Assembly: GCA_002429385.1 (NCBI GenBank) | Contig: DIZL01000020.1 | Span: 46,498-110,497, forward strand | DNA from: Prolixibacteraceae bacterium UBA6029 | GTDB lineage: Bacteria > Bacteroidota > Bacteroidia > Bacteroidales > Prolixibacteraceae | Length of the DNA stretch: 64,000 bases | Direction: 5' to 3' | Shown: piece after piece, positions 24,021 to 32,734 of the stretch | Layout of the letters: the number at the start of each line of letters is the position of its first letter | Numbering within the stretch: position 1 is the first letter of the stretch | Notes under the pieces: model-generated | Told to the model about the DNA's origin: nothing | The model's input: only the letters and a program-made list of their open reading frames with translations | Databases searched by the model: none | Program-made: the position numbers and the translations under genes

Positions 24021-26438
24021 CTATAATTGATTATCAAATTTAATAGCATTATCCTTCTGCTTTTTAGTTGAGTTTCCAAACGAATACATAAATCCCAGAT
24101 ATATCATTCTTGCAGTCCGTCGTCTGATCTCATGTCGGTATATTTCAGGAGTGTCCAATATATAGTTACTTCTAAGGGTATTAAAGATATCAGAAACTGT
24201 TAATATTAATCCTGCTCTATTTTTAAACAGTTCCTGCTTCAGGCCTGAATTCATAACAAACGAAGGAAGTCTTCTTCCCTGCGGAGTGAGGGTTTCGGAT
24301 GAATAATTCGATGTGAGCTGCCAGACTGTACTTTTTGTGAGGTTGAATCCCATGCTGGCATTAGCCGACATGGAGATAATCGATTTATTCTTACTGTAAC
24401 CGAGTGATGAAGCATCAATGGTATTGTAGAAGGTATTGGTGGAGAGGTTAACCGTGGCAATTTTCCCCAACGAGCCGGTTAAAATCAATTCAAGCCCTGA
24501 GGATTGATTCTGCGCCAGATTTTCCAAACTGCTCTCTAAAACACCATTTCCAAGACTTCTTGTAATACTTGTAATTCCATTATAATGATACCGATAGTAT
24601 AAGGTAGAGATAAAGGTTGTTGAACTTTCCTTCAATTGATATCCCAACTCAAGCGAATGAATGTCTTCGGGTTTTAGATTTGGATTTCCAACACGTATAT
24701 TCTGTAAATCCTGGTATTCCGGAAATGGATTTAGCTCTTCATCTTCAGGACGGCGAATCCGATGGCTGTAATTCAGTTGTAATTCCTGTTTGGCAGTCAG
24801 CTTATAGGATAAGTGCAGGCTTGGATACAAGCGGTAGTATTTTTTGGGAATGATTGAATCCAGTGTGACCATGTTAGCCCTTGTATTGGTCTGTTCGCCG
24901 CGTATACCGGCCAACAATCCGAACTTGCCGATTTCCTTCTCGAAGGTAGCATACACTACATGGGTATATTCGGAGCGAATAAATCGGTTGGATCGCAGAA
25001 AATCCTTGTTCCATACATTCGAAGCAAGGTCTAAGGTGTCCCGGTATAGGTCCAGATCGTTTTTAAAGTATTCGAGCAGATAGCCTGATTCGAACTTACT
25101 GTTCCCGGATAAGGGAAGGGTGTATTCAACTGTAAGTTCCGATCCTTTGTTCACATGATGATAAAACATATCATCATACCTCACTATTGGAAATGGAGTC
25201 CGGTAGTTATTGGTATAATAGTTATCTTCCTTTTCTGTTGACCTCGAAAAAATGTAACTGACATTCATCTCATGTCCTTCTTTACTAAACAGATGCTGAT
25301 AGGTCGATGTGATTTCAAGATCTGATTCGGTTTCAGGAAGATAGCGCACACGATCATAGTCCTCGATGGTATTTCCCATCTGATCCTGCAGCGTATAGAT
25401 TGATATATCGTTTTGACGTTGAAACCGGTAATTGTAATTGGCCGAAACCCCGACCTTATTGTGATCATTCAGCTTGTAATCGATACCTGCATTTGCCAGA
25501 TTATATAGTGGTCGTGCATGACCAAGGGTGTTGTTTACAGATGTGTTAGCCAATTGCCCGGTCTCATAGGTCTTCGTGCTCATGTTGCTTATTCGGGTAC
25601 GGTCGTCCTGTCGGATACCGAAGCTTCCGAACAGGTTTAATTTACCCGGATTGTAATTGGACATGATGTTGAAATTGCGTCGGTTATTATTGCCAACGTT
25701 TGCGGTAAGGTTGCCATTCAATCCAAGTCCCTTATCTTTCTTTAATACAATATTGATGATCCCTGAAGTACCATCAGGTTTGTATTTAGCTGAAGGATTG
25801 GTGATTATTTCTATTTTATCGATCGAATTAGCCGGCAATTGCTGCAAGGCTGCCGCACGATTGAGATTCATCATGGCCGAGGTCTTTCCATTAATCAGGA
25901 TGGTCACATTTTCACTTCCGCGCAAGCTTACATTTCCATCAACATCCACCTGAACGGAAGGGATATTTTGCATCAAATCACTTACCGAGCCTGACTTACT
26001 CATCACATCCTGACCAATGTTAAATGTTTTGCGGTCAATAGAATTCACATAAGTGGACTTTTGGGCAACTACCTGTACTTCATCGACCTTGGTGTAGGAT
26101 TCAGCAATATATAATTTTCCGATATCGATGCTGCTTTGTTTCTGATTCAGAGCTATTACCGCGGATTTTGTTTCATCGAAGCCAATAAAACTATATACGA
26201 TCCGGTACTCTCCAAAGGATAACCCGTCAAATTCAAACCTTCCGTCTTTATCGGTCACGGTTCCCTGGATATAGGCGCTATCTGTCTTATTTTTGATAAC
26301 CACATTGGCAAACTCAAGGGGCATGCCCGATGTTTTTTCAATAATCAATCCTTTTATACTTCCAATTCCGTTTGGCTGGGCATATAAACTGCCGATACTT
26401 ATCCACACGAATAAGCTTAATACCAATACATTCTTCAT
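24021..26438 (-). CDS. TonB-dependent outer-membrane receptor with carboxypeptidase-regulatory-like N-terminus
   Basis: An 805-residue outer-membrane protein. After the signal peptide, residues about 25-110 form a CarboxypepD_reg-like domain (GSIKGLIIEKTSGMPLEFANV...RFEFDGLSFGEYRIVYSFIGF). A plug domain follows (VQVVAQKSTYVNSIDRKTF; LRGSENVTILINGK; IEIITNPSAKYKPDGTSGII), then a large beta-barrel of the outer-membrane family common in Bacteroidota. It is not a SusC-type protein and has no SusD partner. The ligand is unknown; neighbours are metal-transport-like genes, so a metal or metallophore is one possibility. Confidence 0.9.
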   Translation of the reverse strand: MKNVLVLSLFVWISIGSLYAQPNGIGSIKGLIIEKTSGMPLEFANVVIKNKTDSAYIQGTVTDKDGRFEFDGLSFGEYRIVYSFIGFDETKSAVIALNQKQSSIDIGKLYIAESYTKVDEVQVVAQKSTYVNSIDRKTFNIGQDVMSKSGSVSDLMQNIPSVQVDVDGNVSLRGSENVTILINGKTSAMMNLNRAAALQQLPANSIDKIEIITNPSAKYKPDGTSGIINIVLKKDKGLGLNGNLTANVGNNNRRNFNIMSNYNPGKLNLFGSFGIRQDDRTRISNMSTKTYETGQLANTSVNNTLGHARPLYNLANAGIDYKLNDHNKVGVSANYNYRFQRQNDISIYTLQDQMGNTIEDYDRVRYLPETESDLEITSTYQHLFSKEGHEMNVSYIFSRSTEKEDNYYTNNYRTPFPIVRYDDMFYHHVNKGSELTVEYTLPLSGNSKFESGYLLEYFKNDLDLYRDTLDLASNVWNKDFLRSNRFIRSEYTHVVYATFEKEIGKFGLLAGIRGEQTNTRANMVTLDSIIPKKYYRLYPSLHLSYKLTAKQELQLNYSHRIRRPEDEELNPFPEYQDLQNIRVGNPNLKPEDIHSLELGYQLKESSTTFISTLYYRYHYNGITSITRSLGNGVLESSLENLAQNQSSGLELILTGSLGKIATVNLSTNTFYNTIDASSLGYSKNKSIISMSANASMGFNLTKSTVWQLTSNYSSETLTPQGRRLPSFVMNSGLKQELFKNRAGLILTVSDIFNTLRSNYILDTPEIYRHEIRRRTARMIYLGFMYSFGNSTKKQKDNAIKFDNQL

Positions 26439-26588
26439 TAGTTAGCCGATTAATTTCTTATAATGCAATATGTAACAAAAGAATAAAAAAAACATGGATG
26501 AAAATAGAGTTACAATAAAATAATTATAGGTTAAAGGCTCAACCTTCTGAATTAAGCGATTTCATTGTTTCGTGCCTGAATAAATGAC

Positions 26589-26596
26589 TATTTTTG
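26589..26596 (+). promoter_or_regulatory. Predicted TAnnTTTG promoter for the DMT transporter
   Basis: TATTTTTG matches the -7 consensus, 24 bp before ATG 26621. A TTG 21 bp upstream (26565-26567) may serve as a poorly spaced -33. Confidence 0.5.
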
Positions 26597-26620
26597 AATA
26601 TATTTTGATCAGAATCAACG

Positions 26621-27661
26621 ATGAAGCGGTTTGCAATAATAACAGGTATTCTTGCCGGGTTTCTTTTTGGCATAGCCACTCCGTTTAGTAAATTGTTATT
26701 GGCGGACTTAAACTCATTTCAATTAGCCGGATTACTCTATTTGGGTGCGGCATTGGCCATGTTGCCCTCTGTTTTCAGAAGAAACAACAACCCCTTACTG
26801 CTTTTTCAATCGGGTTCCAGGGCTAAGACTATCGGGATAATCTTCTTTGGCGGGTTTGCCGGACCATTGCTTTTACTGATGGGTTTAAAAATGGCAAATG
26901 CTTCTTCAGTTTCAATCTGGCTAAATATGGAACTGGTGGCAACGGCCATTTTGGGTGTTCTGTTCTTTAAAGATGCCCTCGACAAAAATACATGGATTGG
27001 GGTTTCATTAACAGTTTTAGCAGGAATAATTACTTCATTTGGTGAAGGTACAAGCGGGATAACTTCAGGTTTGCTCATTTGTGCAGCCTGTGCCTGCTGG
27101 GCCGTTGATAACCACTTAACAGCCATATCAGATGGAGCCTCACCGCAAACAGTTACCTTTGTCAAAGGAATCGTGGCAGGATCGGTCAATTTATTGATCG
27201 GATGCCTGATTGCAGGTCACTCGATGGAGACCGGGAGTATTGTTTCATCCCTGATCGTTGGCATATTCGCCTATGGGTTTAGTATTGTACTTTATGTGAC
27301 CTCAGCACAAAATATCGGGGCAACCCGCAGTCAGATCTTGTTTTCTACCGCACCGGTATGGGGTGTGATTTTGTCTTATATATTTGTTCATGAACCCTTT
27401 CGGTGGGTACACATCATTTCAATCATTCTTTTGGCTCTTGCTGTTTTCGTCACTAACCGTCTGGGCCATATGCATCAGCATACTCATGTAGTCATGGAAC
27501 ATATCCATTACCATCATCATAACGATGGGCATCACAATCATTCGCACGAGGGAGAAACCGTCCCGATTGGCAAATGGCACTCCCACCTTCATACTCATGT
27601 CCCTGTAACTCATAAACATCCGCATGACCCTGATTTACACCACAGACATTTGCATGACTAG
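26621..27661 (+). CDS. EamA/DMT family transporter with long His-rich tail
   Basis: A 346-residue protein: ten predicted membrane helices in two EamA repeats (residues about 1-280), followed by an unusual C-terminal tail of about 60 residues in which His is the main residue (HMHQHTH, HIHYHHHNDGHHNHSH, HKHPHDPDLHHRHLH). DMT proteins export small metabolites; His tails of this kind bind Ni, Co or Zn and suggest a metal-linked transporter. It lies divergent to the TonB receptor and near other metal-related genes. Substrate unproved. Confidence 0.82.
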   Translation: MKRFAIITGILAGFLFGIATPFSKLLLADLNSFQLAGLLYLGAALAMLPSVFRRNNNPLLLFQSGSRAKTIGIIFFGGFAGPLLLLMGLKMANASSVSIWLNMELVATAILGVLFFKDALDKNTWIGVSLTVLAGIITSFGEGTSGITSGLLICAACACWAVDNHLTAISDGASPQTVTFVKGIVAGSVNLLIGCLIAGHSMETGSIVSSLIVGIFAYGFSIVLYVTSAQNIGATRSQILFSTAPVWGVILSYIFVHEPFRWVHIISIILLALAVFVTNRLGHMHQHTHVVMEHIHYHHHNDGHHNHSHEGETVPIGKWHSHLHTHVPVTHKHPHDPDLHHRHLHD

Positions 27662-27723
27662 TTATGTTCTTGTTCTATAACTGAGTTTGTGGTTCGATTC
27701 TTCTGATTTCCGCTCTTGTTTAG

Positions 27724-28154
27724 TTAAGTAGGGTCTGCCGAAAAACTCATATTATACAGCTATACAGCAATATGACCGCATTAAACTTAAAAACTTGTGC
27801 AAGGAAATTTGAATTGAAACTGTAATTTCCAAGTTCCGACTTTGGCCTTGTTGTGTCGCCTTAATTGAGCCTTCAATCCTTTGAATTATTAGAAGCTTAT
27901 TAGAAAGTTATTCGAAGGTTATTCGAAGATGGTTCAATTATATTCTAATAATCATCGAATAAGTTTCTAATAACTAATGAATAAGTTTCAAATAATTTTA
28001 AGACCTGTTGGATGGCCGGTAAATGGGAGAACCAATCAACACCTTAACCTTGAACAGACAATGGCTTTTAGAATCAATACAATGGAAGTAAGAATACCCC
28101 CTTCAATTTTAACCACTATTTGGGTCCATCCGGTTTTTCAGCAGGCCTTAAGTA
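27724..28154. mobile_element. 417-bp non-autonomous element with IS1182-like ends and 7-bp target duplication
   Basis: GGTCTGCCGAAAAAC (27732-27746) and its inverted counterpart GTTTTTCAGCAGGCC (28133-28147) are 15-bp terminal inverted repeats with two mismatches, resembling IS1182-family ends. TTAAGTA occurs directly outside both ends (27724-27730 and 28148-28154), a 7-bp target duplication (one extra G at the left). The interior has no transposase; a 70-codon frame at 27977-28189 crosses the right end and is not convincing. It contains an array of 11-bp units. Confidence 0.65.
27884..27993. repeat. Inverted array of 11-bp units (TTATTAGAA/TTATTCGAA)
   Basis: Four direct 11-bp units on one side (TTATTAGAAGC, TTATTAGAAAG, TTATTCGAAGG, TTATTCGAAGA) are followed by about five inverted units (TTCTAATAA, TCGAATAA, TTCTAATAA, AATGAATAA, TTCAAATAA at 11-bp spacing). 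The strict 11-bp period, close to one helical turn, together with inversion is the same design as the larger array at 63.5 kb. Confidence 0.65.
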
Positions 28155-28344
28155 TTTGTCATAAATTAATTGATTCGTTCGAATGCTAAATCTGAATCCG
28201 GGAACAAATGTTTTCATATTCTTACGCCAGCAATGGATTTTTATTATAGATTTACAGTATGTTTATGCTCACTATTTCAATAAATTCATTTGAAATTATT
28301 CGAATAAGTAGTCAATAATACTAATACCATTCTTATAGAAGATT

Positions 28345-28992
28345 ATGAAGACTTTTCAGGAACGATTAAAAATCCATTATCTGCCGTTATTAATCATTGT
28401 AGCAATTGCCAGCGTCATTTTCCATCACAACTGGCCGAACAGGGATACCCTAACCTTTGTCGCTGACGCAAGCGGGTATATTTCCCTGATCCTGATAGTT
28501 ATTTCATTAATCATCGGCCCAATAAACCTCTTGTTTAAACGCAAGAATCCGATCTCTACTTATTTCAGGAGAGACATTGGGATAACCGGAGGGATCCTGG
28601 CCGTACTGCATTCTGTAACCGGTTTGTTTGTTCATTTAAGAGGTAACAGCTGGATGTACTTTCTGAATAAAACCGAGCATGGATATTCGATCAGGTTGGA
28701 TGATTTTGGAAAAGCAAACTATACCGGTTTGGTATCATGCCTGATTATTATCCTGTTACTGATGACTTCAAATGATTTTTCGCTTCGGAAACTTGACCGT
28801 GTGGTCTGGAAAAATATCCAGCGATTTTCCTATCTGGCGTTCATCCTGGCAATCATTCATTGCCTGTATTACAAAATTGTCCAGACTAACATGACTCTGG
28901 TTTGGTACATGTATATTCCCCTGTTAACAGTTGTGATCTTGTTTCAGGTGGCGGGGATCAGGATGAAATTAAGGAGCCAGGCCGCAATATAA
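28345..28992 (+). CDS. Ferric-reductase-like heme membrane protein (MsrQ/YedZ type)
   Basis: A 215-residue membrane protein with about six helices and the ferric-reductase-like transmembrane pattern: histidines in LAVLHSVTGLFVHLRG (about residues 91-106) and in FILAIIHCLYYKIV (about 170-183) could ligate b-type heme. It lacks FAD/NADPH domains. In MsrP/MsrQ systems such a subunit feeds electrons to a periplasmic reductase, but no MsrP-type partner is here, so the partner and substrate are unknown. It lies between a DMT transporter and a CobW-type GTPase. Confidence 0.7.
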   Translation: MKTFQERLKIHYLPLLIIVAIASVIFHHNWPNRDTLTFVADASGYISLILIVISLIIGPINLLFKRKNPISTYFRRDIGITGGILAVLHSVTGLFVHLRGNSWMYFLNKTEHGYSIRLDDFGKANYTGLVSCLIIILLLMTSNDFSLRKLDRVVWKNIQRFSYLAFILAIIHCLYYKIVQTNMTLVWYMYIPLLTVVILFQVAGIRMKLRSQAAI

Positions 28993-29011
28993 TTTAGAAG
29001 CATTGCTGACT

Positions 29012-30112
29012 TCACTGATACATGGGTACGACATATTTAAATCTGAAAGTGGGCTCAGGACGTCCGGGACTCAAACATCTCAAGGCAAGGATTTTTGTTT
29101 CCAGCGATCCGTGGGTTGCCTCCAGAGTATCCCGTATGATTAATTCAAGGACTTCCGGGTTCATTTCAACGCGTGCATTTAAAGTTAGTCTGGCTTCGCT
29201 TCCAATACCTGCCGATCTGCGGAAATTGATGGTGTCTTCTTTACCCGTTAAGTTACCCAAAAGATAATGTGTTCCGGCTTCTAACATCATTTTTACATGG
29301 CCCACCGAAGCTCCCATGCTGTCGAACTGCTGACTTAAGGCCGAAAGGAAATTTCGGGCAAAAGAGTCCCAGTCGGTTGGCTCTCCTGACAACATCAGCG
29401 TAGCGTTCAGCCAACCCAGAACTGCTTCACCTTCGGCATAGACATCGTAATCGACCTCGACAAGGCGTTTACCTGAATCGGTGCGGTGAAGGACCTCGTT
29501 AAGCCATAGGTCCAACCCTACCCTGCTTAATGAACTGACAGACATAACCTCAGAATCGGGGAAGTGCAGCTTTGCACGTATTTTAAGCTTTTCCAGATCC
29601 GATGGGGCAATCAGATCAGTTTTGCTTATCAGGATGATATCGCTTTCTTCCAGCTGTTTGCGAAAAATATATGCTGCGCTGGGGTGTAATCCGTCATTGT
29701 TTCCATCCATTATGGCCTCCAGACGAAAGGGATCGGCCATAACCGTAAGGGGGCTAACCAAAAGTTCGCCCTGCATGTTTTCTTTCAGCGGTTGGATAAT
29801 AGTTGCCGATAGGTCGGTGCAACTCCCAACGGGTTCGGCAATGATTACATCGGCATTGGCTTCCTCCTGCACCTGTTTCAGGGCATTGATCAGTCCGTCG
29901 AAATTGCAGCAGAAGCAACTGCCATTGACTTCAGCAACCTTTACCTCATTTCGGGATAGAATGGCTGTATCCACTAATTCAGGCGCCTGGTCGTTTGTAA
30001 CCAGACCAATCCGCTGACCGTTAGCAATGATATGCTGGGCAGCTTCCCATAATAATGTAGTCTTCCCGGCACCAAGAAACCCCCCAACCAGAATTAGTCG
30101 TGTAGTCTTCAT
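29012..30112 (-). CDS. CobW/G3E family P-loop GTPase (putative metallochaperone)
   Basis: A 366-residue G3E GTPase. Walker A GGFLGAGKTT (about residues 8-17), the metal-binding motif SCFCCNF (about 70-76, family CxCC), Walker-B-like VIIAEPVGSCTD (about 93-105) and the guanine-recognition-like ISKTDL (about 168) are visible. The C-terminal region does not match the usual CobW_C domain well. Family members deliver zinc, cobalt or other metals to client enzymes. ATG 30112 is chosen over an upstream ATG because it directly precedes the first strand (KTTRLILVGG). The client is unknown. Confidence 0.82.
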   Translation of the reverse strand: MKTTRLILVGGFLGAGKTTLLWEAAQHIIANGQRIGLVTNDQAPELVDTAILSRNEVKVAEVNGSCFCCNFDGLINALKQVQEEANADVIIAEPVGSCTDLSATIIQPLKENMQGELLVSPLTVMADPFRLEAIMDGNNDGLHPSAAYIFRKQLEESDIILISKTDLIAPSDLEKLKIRAKLHFPDSEVMSVSSLSRVGLDLWLNEVLHRTDSGKRLVEVDYDVYAEGEAVLGWLNATLMLSGEPTDWDSFARNFLSALSQQFDSMGASVGHVKMMLEAGTHYLLGNLTGKEDTINFRRSAGIGSEARLTLNARVEMNPEVLELIIRDTLEATHGSLETKILALRCLSPGRPEPTFRFKYVVPMYQ

Positions 30113-30320
30113 ATTTATTTCTTCAGTGTTATGTACGCGTTCCATTTATTCAATTGGCTTCAAATATATTAAAAGCCAAAAGGAAATGCCTTACATTTAA
30201 ATTCGTTAACAAAATCAGTCTTTGTCACTTCAATATTTTATGATTTTTCAACATTTCCTATAACGTTATTGAAGATAAAGAATGTGATAGTTGTTGCTTA
30301 TAAAATTTACAACTCTTTCT

Positions 30321-30350
30321 TTGCTTCTGATTTAATAGTTTATATTTTTG
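30321..30350 (+). promoter_or_regulatory. Predicted promoter of the arsR operon (TTG-N19-TATTTTTG)
   Basis: TTG (30321-30323) and TATTTTTG (30343-30350) at 19-bp spacing match the Bacteroidota -33/-7 promoter. The first gene starts 22 bp downstream and encodes an ArsR repressor, so autoregulation is likely. Confidence 0.65.
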
Positions 30351-30372
30351 TGAACTAATAAACTCATAAACA

Positions 30373-30699
30373 ATGAAGGATAGAACAATTTATACTTTAC
30401 ATTCCAATATCTGTAAGGCTCTGGCTAATCCTATCCGTATTGAAATTATTGATGTACTCAATGATAAAGAGTTGACATTTGGTGAGATACAGGAAATTAC
30501 CGGAGTTATGAAGTCAAATCTTTCTCAACACTTATCGCTAATGGTTTCAAGTGGTATTCTAATGCAACATAAAGAAGGTTTAAATGTGTTTTTCAAATTA
30601 TCTGGCCCCAAGATAGGAATTGCCTGCCGCTTGATGAGGGAAGTTTTAATTGAGAACATGAAAAGGCAAAGTGATTTAATCAATCAATTTATGAAATAA
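30373..30699 (+). CDS. ArsR family transcriptional regulator
   Basis: A 108-residue winged-helix repressor. LCKALANPIRIEIIDVL-type helix (about 9-27), HTH ITGVMKSNLSQHLSLMVSSGIL (about 46-67) and the beta-wing KEGLNVFFKL are typical. Cysteines occur only in ICKAL (near residue 12) and GIACRL (near 82), not in the classic ELCVCDL metal motif, so metal sensing of the ArsR type is uncertain; a redox or sulfur signal is possible. It leads an operon of methyltransferase, two DsrE proteins, DUF302 and a GDCCVxC protein. Confidence 0.88.
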   Translation: MKDRTIYTLHSNICKALANPIRIEIIDVLNDKELTFGEIQEITGVMKSNLSQHLSLMVSSGILMQHKEGLNVFFKLSGPKIGIACRLMREVLIENMKRQSDLINQFMK

Positions 30700-30701
30700 T
30701 C

Positions 30702-31268
30702 ATGAAGGTCAGAGATAGTGGCATGCCTGAAGAATCAATATGGTCCGACTTTTTCAATCCCGGACTGATTTTAAAACAAATGGATTTATCTCCAGAATTA
30801 GAATGTATTGTTGATTTAGGTTGCGGGTTTGGTACGTTCTCAATTCCGGCTGCCCAAATGATTAAAGGTGAAATTCATGCCTTCGACATCGACCCCTGTA
30901 TGATTGAACAATTGCAAGGCAAGATGGACAAACTGGACATAAACAATATTTCTTTACACAAAAACGATTTTATCGCCAATGGCACAGGCCTCCCGGATAA
31001 TTCAGCAGACTACGTTATGCTTTTCAATATCTTGCATCATGAAAACCCATATCAAATTCTAAACGAAGTATACAGGATATTAAAAGCAGGTACAAAAGCA
31101 GGGATCGTGCACTGGCGAAGCGATATTTCAACTCCCCGCGGGCCACAATTGGATATACGTCCAACCCCTGAACAATGTAAAGAATGGGCCATCGAAACAG
31201 GATTTGCCATTCACAAAGAATTAATATTAGAACCATACCATTTCGGGATAATTATTAGTAAACTTTAA
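30702..31268 (+). CDS. Class I SAM-dependent methyltransferase
   Basis: A 188-residue Rossmann-type methyltransferase: IVDLGCGFGTFSIPAAQ (motif I, about residues 31-47), AFDIDP (motif II, about 61), and DYVMLFNILHHENPYQIL (about 101-118) resemble UbiE/arsenite-type methyltransferases, but the arsenite-binding cysteines of ArsM are not evident. It starts 2 bp after the arsR stop. The substrate is unknown; an arsenic, sulfur or thiol substrate would fit the neighbourhood. Confidence 0.82.
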   Translation: MKVRDSGMPEESIWSDFFNPGLILKQMDLSPELECIVDLGCGFGTFSIPAAQMIKGEIHAFDIDPCMIEQLQGKMDKLDINNISLHKNDFIANGTGLPDNSADYVMLFNILHHENPYQILNEVYRILKAGTKAGIVHWRSDISTPRGPQLDIRPTPEQCKEWAIETGFAIHKELILEPYHFGIIISKL

Positions 31269-31280
31269 AAATAAGAACTT

Positions 31281-31700
31281 ATGAAAATCAACATCATTGT
31301 GTTATTCCTACTTATGAGTGGTGTACAATTGTTTGGCCTAAATTCAAGGAATGCAGCAATTCCATCCACAACTAAATCTACATCAATCGGTATTGTCATT
31401 TATTCTAACGACGCCGAAACGGTTTGGAATGCTTTGCGTCTGGCGAACTATTCAAAAAATAAGGGTGATACTGTGAAGATATTTTTGCTCGGGAAAGGTG
31501 TCGAATTGGATAGTATGGTAAAAACAAATAATGATTTGAAAGAGCAGTCCGATAAGTTTTTAAATAATGGCGGCAGTATTCTGGGCTGCGGAACTTGTCT
31601 GCGAAGCCGAAATAATAGAGAACCACAGGTTTGCAAGTTTTCTTCCCTGGCTGATCTGTACGAAATCATCCGCAAGAATAAAATTGTACTTACATTTTAA
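31281..31700 (+). CDS. Exported DsrE-family protein
   Basis: A 139-residue protein with an N-terminal signal peptide (MKINIIVLFLLMSGVQLFGL) and a DsrE/F fold (IGIVIYSNDAETVWNALRLANYSKNKGDTVKIFLLGKGVE). The candidate active-site motif is GCGTCLRSRN near residue 97-106, with two cysteines. DsrE-like proteins carry persulfide sulfur; an exported version would work in the periplasm. It is a paralogue of the cytoplasmic DsrE protein two genes downstream, sharing the CGTCL(R/K)SR motif. Confidence 0.8.
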   Translation: MKINIIVLFLLMSGVQLFGLNSRNAAIPSTTKSTSIGIVIYSNDAETVWNALRLANYSKNKGDTVKIFLLGKGVELDSMVKTNNDLKEQSDKFLNNGGSILGCGTCLRSRNNREPQVCKFSSLADLYEIIRKNKIVLTF

Positions 31701-31710
31701 TAGTTAAAAT

Positions 31711-32154
31711 ATGCTTCAAAAACTCATGCAGGCAATAATGCCACCTGAAAAAATGATTGAGATGTTTATTTACAAAATCATAAGCACTCTGTCAATCGAA
31801 CAAATATCAGAAAAAGTACCCGTAGCATGTGAACAAAACAAATTTGCGTTGCTTCACACTTACGTTTATCATGAAATAGTTGAAAGTAAGGGGTTTCCTA
31901 TCAAACGAAAAGTTTATATCTATGAGATATGCAGGGCCAAAACAGCCGCAACCATGCTCACCGATTTTCCACATTTCTCCATATTTATGCCCTGCAAACT
32001 GGCTATTTATGAAGAAAATGGCAGCACCGTAATTTCCACAATGAACATGGAGATTATGCTCAAAGCGGTCAGTTCCAATCAGGAACTTTATAAAGAAGCA
32101 ACTTCTCTTTTCAATACCTTGAAAACAATAATGAAATCATTGACAAACATTTAA
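31711..32154 (+). CDS. DUF302 domain protein
   Basis: A 147-residue soluble protein without signal peptide. The core VYIYEICRAKTAATMLTDFPHFSIFMPCKLAIYEENGSTVIST (with Met-rich TMNMEIML following) matches the DUF302 domain (DUF302 proteins are often seen beside sulfur-carrier and heavy-metal genes). Two cysteines (EICRAK and MPCKL) lie in the core strands. Molecular function is unknown. It sits 10 bp after one DsrE gene and 10 bp before another, clearly in the operon. Confidence 0.75.
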   Translation: MLQKLMQAIMPPEKMIEMFIYKIISTLSIEQISEKVPVACEQNKFALLHTYVYHEIVESKGFPIKRKVYIYEICRAKTAATMLTDFPHFSIFMPCKLAIYEENGSTVISTMNMEIMLKAVSSNQELYKEATSLFNTLKTIMKSLTNI

Positions 32155-32164
32155 AGTGATAAAA

Positions 32165-32485
32165 ATGAAAATTGGAATTATCCTTGAAACCAAAGAGTTT
32201 GAAAAAGCATGGAATGCATTTAGGTTTGCTGTAACAGCCAAAAAACAGGGACACGAAGTAAAGGTATTTTTAATGGGCGAAGCTGTTGAATGCCAAGGGC
32301 TCACTCACGAAAAGTATAATGTTGATGAACAGTTAAATGCGTTTGTTAATGTTGGTGGCGAAATTTTGGCTTGTGGCACATGCTTAAAATCCCGCCATTT
32401 AGATAGCACCGAAGCCTGCCCAATCTCAACAATGGTCGATTGTGTAAATTTGGTAGTCTGGGCTGATAAAACGGTTACGTTTTAA
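32165..32485 (+). CDS. Cytoplasmic DsrE-family protein
   Basis: A 106-residue DsrE-like protein without signal peptide: MKIGIILETKEFEKAWNAFRFAVTAKKQGHEVKVFLMGEAVE at the N-terminus and ILACGTCLKSRH (about residues 74-85) holding a CxxC-like active site. Such proteins bind and pass persulfide sulfur, and related ones oligomerise. A GTG three codons upstream is a less likely start. It is the cytoplasmic counterpart of the exported DsrE protein at 31281. Confidence 0.8.
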   Translation: MKIGIILETKEFEKAWNAFRFAVTAKKQGHEVKVFLMGEAVECQGLTHEKYNVDEQLNAFVNVGGEILACGTCLKSRHLDSTEACPISTMVDCVNLVVWADKTVTF

Positions 32486-32524
32486 AATTCAGGAAAGGTA
32501 TTCTGCATATTCAATCTTTAAGCT

Positions 32525-32734
32525 ATGAACATCATCAGTGAAAGTATAATTACCTGCCCGAACTGCGGATTTTCAAAGAAAGAAACGATGCCTGAAGATT
32601 CATGTCAGTTCTTTTATGAATGTGAAAACTGTAAAATAATCTTGAAGCCTCTTGAAGGCGATTGTTGTGTTTTTTGTTCGTATGGCACAGTTCCTTGCCC
32701 TCCTGTTCAGGTCAAAAGAAGTTGTTGTATATAG
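32525..32734 (+). CDS. GDCCVxC-family small Cys-rich protein
   Basis: A 69-residue protein with ten or more cysteines: CPNCG near the N-terminus, ECENC in the middle, and the signature GDCCVFCSYGTVPCPP at about residues 46-61, then a CC pair at the end. This is the GDCCVxC family, in which some members are selenoproteins; here all positions are encoded by TGT/TGC, so it is the Cys form. It probably binds metal or acts in thiol chemistry. It closes the arsR operon, 39 bp after DsrE. Role unproved. Confidence 0.8.
   Translation: MNIISESIITCPNCGFSKKETMPEDSCQFFYECENCKIILKPLEGDCCVFCSYGTVPCPPVQVKRSCCI

Noticed and set aside
27977..28189. 70-codon plus-strand ORF
   Set aside because: It crosses the right end of the MITE-like element and its target duplication, and shows no family pattern.
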